From Candidatus Bathyarchaeota archaeon (lineage in GTDB: Archaea; Thermoproteota; Bathyarchaeia; Bathyarchaeales; SOJC01), in assembly GCA_023131555.1 (NCBI GenBank), contig JAGLZJ010000019.1:1-10587 (forward strand): a DNA stretch of 10,587 nt, given 5' to 3'. A program made the position numbers and the translations under genes. The number at the start of each line of letters is the position of its first letter. The first letter of the stretch is position 1. This document shows, piece after piece, positions 6,488 through 10,587 of this stretch. Below the pieces are notes generated by a model that was not told the origin of the DNA, ran no database searches, and saw nothing but the letters and a program-made list of their open reading frames with translations.

Positions 6488-6895
6488 TCAGACAGGTTTA
6501 GATGATGATCTTGCGCCGCAAGCCTCGCAGACTAAGAAGAAGAGGCGCTTCTCTTTTATGATTCTTGTGTCAGGACGCTTGCAGACAGGGCAGACGATGA
6601 ATTGATCAACATATTTGTTCAGCAATCGTTCGAAGGTGTTCTGATCGAACTTCCCTTGAAATGTTGCCCGAGTTCCCTCAAACGAAGCAGCCGTCGCCAT
6701 CTCATTTGTCAGGTACTTAAGTAAGTGGCGTGGTTCTCTGTTCAGGGCAACAGCAACTTCCTTGAAGTTGTTGATGATCGTCCGAACGCCGATTCGGAAA
6801 GCCCTCATTTGTGGAATCTCAAAGCGTTCTCCGCTCCCTTTCTCTTCTGGAAGCTGAGATTTCGCTCGTTTTAGCAGTTCTTCATAGCTCTTCAA
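6488..6895 (-). CDS. Translation initiation factor aIF2 beta subunit
   Basis: Beta subunit of archaeal aIF2, the GTPase complex that brings initiator Met-tRNA to the small ribosomal subunit. From TTG at 6893-6895 the protein has 135 residues, the normal archaeal length, and opens with MKSYEELLKRAKSQLP, the usual helix that contacts the gamma subunit. The alpha/beta domain follows (RTIINNFKEVAVALNREPRHLLKYL and FEGTRATFQGKF). It ends in a zinc ribbon with CPVC and CEAC, four cysteines spaced as expected. The frame is open back to an ATG at 7021, giving 177 residues. That extra 42-residue stretch does not look like the family, contains the A/T-rich promoter-like block, and would leave only 15 bases to the divergent gcvPA. 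I prefer the short form, possibly leaderless with the TATA-like TTATTCTATTT at 6913-6923. Family certain; start uncertain. Confidence 0.93.
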   Translation of the reverse strand: MKSYEELLKRAKSQLPEEKGSGERFEIPQMRAFRIGVRTIINNFKEVAVALNREPRHLLKYLTNEMATAASFEGTRATFQGKFDQNTFERLLNKYVDQFIVCPVCKRPDTRIIKEKRLFFLVCEACGARSSSKPV

Positions 6896-6980
6896 GGGTA
6901 CACAGCTCAATGAAATAGAATAAGCATCGACAGTTAAGTCTTTCACGTATACGGGCACGTATCTTTCGTACGCAATTGTC

Positions 6981-6994
6981 TTAAAACTTAAAAG
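6981..6994. promoter_or_regulatory. Possible shared divergent promoter, aIF2-beta / gcvPA
   Basis: TTAAAACTTAAAAG reads as a TATA-like block on both strands (reverse CTTTTAAGTTTTAA). It lies about 43-56 bases before the gcvPA TTG, a good distance for a promoter with a short leader, and about 86-99 bases before the preferred aIF2-beta TTG. If aIF2-beta started at 7021 this element would lie inside its coding region. Confidence 0.35.
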
Positions 6995-7036
6995 AACAGT
7001 TCCAAGAACTCTATCTTTCATGGTTGGTTAAGTCTG

Positions 7037-8434
7037 TTGGCAGATACCTTCGTTCATCCCTATATCCCGAACTCTACGCTTGAGATTAAAAAATCTATGA
7101 TGAGGGAGATCGGGATCAGAGACATCGATGAACTGTACGCAGACGTGCCAGAAGATCTCAAGCTCAAACGCAAGTTAGACCTGCCGTCCCCACTGTCGGA
7201 ATATGAAGTCGAACGCAATGTGGAATCACTGCTGAACAAGAATAGAACAACCTATGATTTGCCGACCTTCTTGGGCGCAGGATGCTGGCCTCATTATGTG
7301 CCTGCAGTCGTCGAGAACATTATTGGTAGGACGGAGTTTCTTACGTCTTATACGCCTTATCAACCAGAGATCTCGCAGGGCCTTCTTCAGCTTCTCTTCG
7401 AATACCAAAGTATGATATGTGAATTGACAGGCATGGACGTTGCTAACAGCTCCTTGTATGATTGGGCGTCAGCACTAGGCGAAGCTGCACGAATGACGCA
7501 ACGTTTGACTGGTCGACAGGAAATCTTGGTTCCTAAGATTATCCATCCAGATCGCCTTGCAACACTTCAATCATATATTCAGCCAGTAAACATGCACGTC
7601 CGCAATATCGAGTTTGATAGAACCACAGGTCAAATGAGTCTCGAAGATTTGGAAGCAAAGATTTCTGAGAAGACAGCGGCCGTGTACGTTGAAAATCCTT
7701 CTTACCTGGGTTTCACTGAAACCAACGTCAAAGAAATGGGAAGGATAGCCCATGAGCACGACGCCCGTTTCATCGTCGGGGTAGATCCAATTTCGCTAGG
7801 TGTACTTGAAGCACCTGGAGAATACGGAGCGGACATTGTGATAGGAGAAGGACAACCTCTGGGGAATTCAATGAACTTCGGTGGTCCACTGTTAGGAATT
7901 TTCGCTTGCCGAAGAGAACCCGCATTTATCCGCCAGATGCCAGGTCGGATAGTTGGCATGACGACAGTTCAAAACGGAACCAGAAGAGCATACTGCATGA
8001 TACTCCAAACTCGGGAACAGCACATTCGAAGACATAGAGCGACATCGAATATCTGTAGTAACGAGACTCTTTGTGCTTTATCCGCGGCAGTCTACTTGGC
8101 ACTGCTCGGACCTAATGGTCTGAAGGAGTTGGGAAACACGATTATCTCAAAGTCCAATTATGCTATGAAACGTTTGAATGAGATCGAAGGGGTGGAGAGT
8201 CCGGTTTTCAGTTCTTTTCACTTTAAAGAGTTCACGGTCAAGTTTGATGAAAAGCGGGTACGTGATGTCCACCGGAATCTGCTGAGACATAATGTCCTTG
8301 GAGGGAAGGATGTTTCAAAAGAGTTTCCGAAACTCGGTGAGATCGCTCTATACTGTGTGACTGAAATACACTCGAAAGAGAACATCGACCAATTGATAGA
8401 CGCCGTGAATCACATCCTGACGGAGAGCTCGTAA
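7037..8434 (+). CDS. gcvPA: Glycine dehydrogenase (decarboxylating) subunit 1
   Basis: N-terminal half of the PLP-dependent P-protein of the glycine cleavage system, which decarboxylates glycine and passes the aminomethyl group to lipoyl-GcvH. In archaea and many bacteria it is split into two subunits forming an alpha2-beta2 enzyme; this one lacks the PLP lysine. Seen: HPYIPN at 7-12, the family start; GAGCWPHYVPA at 80-90; YTPYQPEISQG at 105-115; TGMDVANSSLYDWASA at 131-146; and a PLP-fold type I aminotransferase body to residue 465. The usual YDGA in many homologues is YDWA here (W143). The start is TTG at 7037-7039, placing the HPYIPN motif correctly; no ATG is available nearby and no clear Shine-Dalgarno site precedes it. 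It overlaps gcvPB by one base (TAATG). Confidence 0.96.
   Translation: MADTFVHPYIPNSTLEIKKSMMREIGIRDIDELYADVPEDLKLKRKLDLPSPLSEYEVERNVESLLNKNRTTYDLPTFLGAGCWPHYVPAVVENIIGRTEFLTSYTPYQPEISQGLLQLLFEYQSMICELTGMDVANSSLYDWASALGEAARMTQRLTGRQEILVPKIIHPDRLATLQSYIQPVNMHVRNIEFDRTTGQMSLEDLEAKISEKTAAVYVENPSYLGFTETNVKEMGRIAHEHDARFIVGVDPISLGVLEAPGEYGADIVIGEGQPLGNSMNFGGPLLGIFACRREPAFIRQMPGRIVGMTTVQNGTRRAYCMILQTREQHIRRHRATSNICSNETLCALSAAVYLALLGPNGLKELGNTIISKSNYAMKRLNEIEGVESPVFSSFHFKEFTVKFDEKRVRDVHRNLLRHNVLGGKDVSKEFPKLGEIALYCVTEIHSKENIDQLIDAVNHILTESS
8422..8425 (+). promoter_or_regulatory. gcvPB: Shine-Dalgarno site of gcvPB inside gcvPA
   Basis: GGAG within the last codons of gcvPA lies 8 bases before the gcvPB ATG at 8434-8436. 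Together with the TAATG stop/start overlap it supports coupled translation of the two subunits and fixes the gcvPB start. Confidence 0.55.
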
Positions 8435-9948
8435 TGGGGTATCGCCAATCTTCTTGGATTGAACCCTGCATTTTCGAACTTGGACATAGAGGACGAAAAG
8501 GGCATGATCTGCCGAAAGCTGAGAGGTCCATAATAGAGGAGGTCGGTGAAGTTCAAGTTCCAAACAAGATTCAGCGCAGATCAGCGCTAGAACTACCTGA
8601 AATGTCAGAGGTTGAAGCAGTCCGTCACTTCACACGACTATCACAGATGAACTACAGCGTGGATCTAGGGCTTTACCCCCTTGGCAGCTGTACAATGAAA
8701 TACAATCCGAAAATTAACGACAAGTTAGCTACTTCGTCCGCTCTGACTAAACTTCATCCATACCAAGACGAAGAGACAGTTCAAGGCATCCTTGAGATTC
8801 TGTACACGCTTGGAAGATGGCTGGCGGAGATAACAGGAACGTTCAAAGTTACCCTTCAACCAGCGGCAGGAGCCCAAGGCGAATTCCTAGGTGCATTAAT
8901 AATGCGTGCTTACCACACAATCAACGGGAAGCAGAATAGTAAAACTGAGCTCATAATCCCTGACTCTGCTCACGGAACTAATCCTGCAAGCGCCACTATG
9001 GCAGGCTTCAAAGTCCTCGTTGTGCCCTCAGACAAAAACGGATCTATCAACGTTGAAGCTTTGAAAACTGTGGCTTCGAAACGAACAGCTGGGTTGATGC
9101 TTACTAACCCGAACACATTGGGCTTCTTCGAAGAGAACATTCGCGAAATCGCTGAAATAATCCATGAATACAACGGCTTGGTTTACTACGATGGAGCCAA
9201 TCTGAACCCTATTCTGGGAAAAGTCAGACCAGGAGACATGGGGTTCGACATAGTACACATTAACATCCATAAAACATTCGGCACGCCTCATGGAGGAGGT
9301 GGACCAGGAGCGGGACCGATCGGAGTATCTGAAAAACTGGAAAAGTTTCTTCCAGTTCCTCGAATTGAATATGATGGAAAACGGTATTTTCTCTCCAGCA
9401 AGAAGCCTCACAGCGTCGGTAAGATCAGAAGCTTCTACGGCAACGTAGCAGTCCTTGTTCGAGCCTACTCCTATCTGCTGAGTCTAGGCGCTGAAGGACT
9501 AGTTGAGGCTGCAGAAGTCTCCACGCTGAATGCAAACTATCTCCTTAAAAAACTCGCAGAAATCGGAGTCTATGAAATTCCTTATGGTTCTGAACGACCG
9601 AGGAAACACGAATGCGTGTTGAGTGTGAAAAGCCTCTTTAGAAAAAGGGGAATCAGAGCCCTAGATATCTCGAAACGCCTCCTTGACGAGGGAATCCATG
9701 CGCCCACCATCTATTTTCCCACAATCATTGATGAAGCACTAATGATCGAACCGACAGAATCCTTTGAAAAGGAAGAACTTGACCGCTTCGTTGAAGCAAT
9801 GCGCAGGATTGCTGAAGAGGCTGAAAAAAACCCTGAGAAAATTCGTACTGCCCCCCACAATACTTCTGTAGGACGCCTTGATGAAGCTAGAGCCTCGCAC
9901 CCACAGACTCTAGTGCCCAGTTGGCGAGTGTTCAAGTCAAGGATCTGA
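8434..9948 (+). CDS. gcvPB: Glycine dehydrogenase (decarboxylating) subunit 2
   Basis: Catalytic half of the split glycine decarboxylase; it carries the PLP cofactor that forms the Schiff base with glycine. Seen: EPCIFELGHRGRKGHDLP near the N-terminus; YPLGSCTMKYNPK at 81-93, a P-protein hallmark; LQPAAGAQGE at 141-150; PDSAHGTNPASATMAG at 176-191; YYDGANLN at 251-258; and INIHKTFGTPHGGGGPG at 276-292, where K280 is the PLP lysine. The C-terminus (RTAPHNTSVGRLDEARA) is also typical. At 504 residues it has a normal length. The ATG is fixed by the overlap with gcvPA and the GGAG site. The two subunits should be co-expressed. GcvH, GcvT and lipoamide dehydrogenase are not in view, so the one-carbon acceptor (tetrahydrofolate or a methanopterin) cannot be told from this window. 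Confidence 0.97.
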   Translation: MGYRQSSWIEPCIFELGHRGRKGHDLPKAERSIIEEVGEVQVPNKIQRRSALELPEMSEVEAVRHFTRLSQMNYSVDLGLYPLGSCTMKYNPKINDKLATSSALTKLHPYQDEETVQGILEILYTLGRWLAEITGTFKVTLQPAAGAQGEFLGALIMRAYHTINGKQNSKTELIIPDSAHGTNPASATMAGFKVLVVPSDKNGSINVEALKTVASKRTAGLMLTNPNTLGFFEENIREIAEIIHEYNGLVYYDGANLNPILGKVRPGDMGFDIVHINIHKTFGTPHGGGGPGAGPIGVSEKLEKFLPVPRIEYDGKRYFLSSKKPHSVGKIRSFYGNVAVLVRAYSYLLSLGAEGLVEAAEVSTLNANYLLKKLAEIGVYEIPYGSERPRKHECVLSVKSLFRKRGIRALDISKRLLDEGIHAPTIYFPTIIDEALMIEPTESFEKEELDRFVEAMRRIAEEAEKNPEKIRTAPHNTSVGRLDEARASHPQTLVPSWRVFKSRI

Positions 9949-9956
9949 GAGATCTT
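9940..9956 (+). other. Hairpin over the gcvPB stop codon
   Basis: AGGATCT and AGATCTT can pair in seven positions (one G-T wobble) around a three-base loop, GAG; the gcvPB stop TGA lies at the stem-loop junction. No T-run follows directly; the nearest, T6, is about 46 bases further on. It might aid 3'-end stability or be chance. Confidence 0.25.
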
Positions 9957-10002
9957 CTGCGCGTCAGAGATTAGATGAATATCCTGCATGTAATCAGAAA
10001 GC

Positions 10003-10008
10003 TTTTTT
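10003..10008 (+). terminator. T-run, possible archaeal terminator after gcvPB
   Basis: Six T residues (AAAGCTTTTTTGG context) lie in the 91-base gap between gcvPB and the MoaD-like gene. Archaeal RNA polymerase stops at T-rich stretches without needing a hairpin, so this could end the gcvPA-gcvPB transcript. One short run is weak evidence; the MoaD-like gene may still be read from gcvP. Confidence 0.3.
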
Positions 10009-10039
10009 GGAGACCGACGAGAAAGCGAATTGAAGTCAC

Positions 10040-10327
10040 ATGAATGTTACAGTTCGTCTCTTCACGACGCTCAGGGAGATCTCAGGAAAGCGTAAGACAA
10101 TAATGTCCTTCGACAACGATTCCGTCACTGTCATGTCAGTTCTAAGAAGACTTGCGCAGATTTTTGGGAAAGAATTCGAAGATTACCTTTTTGACGAAGA
10201 AGGCATTGTGCGGGGACATCTTTCAATACTTATCAATGGAAAAGGCGTTGGTCGCTTTGAAGAGTTAGAAACCGAGTTGAATGAAGGAGATCAAGTTGCA
10301 ATCGTTCCTCCGGTAGGAGGAGGCTAG
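10040..10327 (+). CDS. MoaD/ThiS-like ubiquitin-fold sulfur carrier, archaeal type
   Basis: A 95-residue beta-grasp protein of the archaeal MoaD family. It begins MNVTVRLFTTLREISGKR, the typical MoaD first strand and helix, continues with ILINGKGVGR, and ends GDQVAIVPPVGGG with the C-terminal Gly-Gly that an E1-like enzyme adenylates and loads with sulfur. Likely role: sulfur donor in molybdopterin synthesis (partner MoaE). Archaeal relatives also act as small protein modifiers (SAMPs) or in tRNA thiolation, and sequence alone does not choose. An in-frame TGA at 10031-10033 fixes the ATG at 10040. No strong Shine-Dalgarno site is seen. It sits 91 bases after gcvPB and converges on the carboxyltransferase gene with only 5 bases between the stops. 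No MoaE or E1 gene is in view. Confidence 0.9.
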   Translation: MNVTVRLFTTLREISGKRKTIMSFDNDSVTVMSVLRRLAQIFGKEFEDYLFDEEGIVRGHLSILINGKGVGRFEELETELNEGDQVAIVPPVGGG

Positions 10328-10332
10328 GTTAA

Positions 10333-10587
10333 TCACTCCGCGACGTCAAAGTTCATTGTCGTCCTAATCAAGCTACGCTCTATTCGACGGATGGATCTCA
10401 TATACTCTCGAATCCTCTTATGAGCGGTGTTTGGGGAGATCCGTTGGAACGTAATCTCATCTTTCGGTTTTGCTTGTCCAAGTCTGGAAATGCTTGGGAC
10501 TGTGACCACTGCGATTTTCGGATAGCCACCTGTCGTCTGTGCGTCACGCATCATCAGAATCGGCTTGCCGCTTTCAGGAATCTGAAC
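10333..10587 (-). CDS. PxpC/KipA-type biotin-dependent carboxyltransferase, C-terminus
   Basis: The minus strand is open from the right edge to a TGA at 10333-10335, giving the last 84 residues of a larger protein. The segment KPILMMRDAQTTGGYPKIAVV, then a proline/leucine-rich turn and GQAKPKDEITFQRIS, is the conserved end of the allophanate-hydrolase subunit 2 family (KipA, now PxpC of 5-oxoprolinase PxpABC). In bacteria PxpABC opens 5-oxoproline to glutamate using ATP. PxpB and PxpA would be expected beside it, outside the window. An alternative is a stand-alone urea-carboxylase-like domain. The 5' part is missing because of the window edge, not a mutation. Family call good; reaction in this archaeon inferred. 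Confidence 0.85.
   Translation of the reverse strand, partial: VQIPESGKPILMMRDAQTTGGYPKIAVVTVPSISRLGQAKPKDEITFQRISPNTAHKRIREYMRSIRRIERSLIRTTMNFDVAE

Noticed and set aside
9949..10039. Possible C/D-box RNA in the gap after gcvPB (TAGATGAAT and a nearby CTGA).
   Set aside because: The boxes are imperfect, the CTGA is at the gcvPB stop rather than downstream, and no paired C'/D' motifs are seen.
1..10587. tRNA genes, CRISPR repeats, insertion sequences or defence genes.
   Set aside because: No cloverleaf in the short gaps, no regularly spaced repeats, no transposase or terminal repeats; nearly all bases are taken by housekeeping genes.
10333..10587. A truncated or broken carboxyltransferase gene.
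   Set aside because: The frame stays open to the last base of the window, so the missing 5' part is due to the window edge.

Overview
The window reads as ordinary, densely packed archaeal chromosome. It encodes archaeal or archaeal/eukaryotic proteins (topoisomerase VI A and B, aIF2-beta, RIO1 kinase, a Pno1/Dim2-like KH protein, the archaeal DUF424 family and archease). Several genes use TTG or GTG starts, and the promoters look like A/T-rich archaeal TATA boxes. The mix, including a split glycine decarboxylase and an archaeal-type MoaD, fits an uncultured mesophilic TACK-group archaeon such as Bathyarchaeia. That placement is an impression, not shown by the sequence alone. I see no phage, IS, CRISPR, tRNA or rRNA signature, and no gene-free stretch longer than about 160 bases.

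Layout: (1) 1-1198, minus strand: the 5' part of an ATP-grasp ligase gene that runs off the left edge. Its TTG start and missing 3' end make it easy to overlook. (2) 1355-1789, plus strand: archease, divergent from the ligase, whose full family length can only be reached from a non-canonical CTG start. (3) 1823-2020, minus: an unknown two-helix membrane protein. (4) 2086-4681, minus: topoisomerase VI B then A, overlapping by 26 bases across an A8 run. (5) 4780 to about 6895, minus: aIF2-beta, DUF424, RIO1 and KH/Pno1-like genes, tightly packed with overlaps or short gaps. (6) 7037-9948, plus: gcvPA-gcvPB, the two halves of glycine decarboxylase, with a TAATG overlap, divergent from aIF2-beta. 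(7) 10040-10327, plus: a MoaD-like ubiquitin-fold protein. (8) 10333-10587, minus: the C-terminus of a PxpC/KipA-type carboxyltransferase, convergent with MoaD and cut by the right edge.

How the genes fit together: the minus-strand block joins translation initiation (aIF2-beta), small-subunit maturation (RIO1 and the Pno1-like protein) and DNA topology (Topo VI). This is an information-processing cluster of a kind seen across archaea. The plus-strand glycine cleavage genes start from the same short divergent region as aIF2-beta and would need GcvH, GcvT and a lipoamide dehydrogenase encoded elsewhere. I found no clearly new biological system. The points most worth a second look are the CTG start of archease, the A8 run at the top6B/top6A junction, the over-long aIF2-beta reading frame, and the uncharacterised ATP-grasp ligase.
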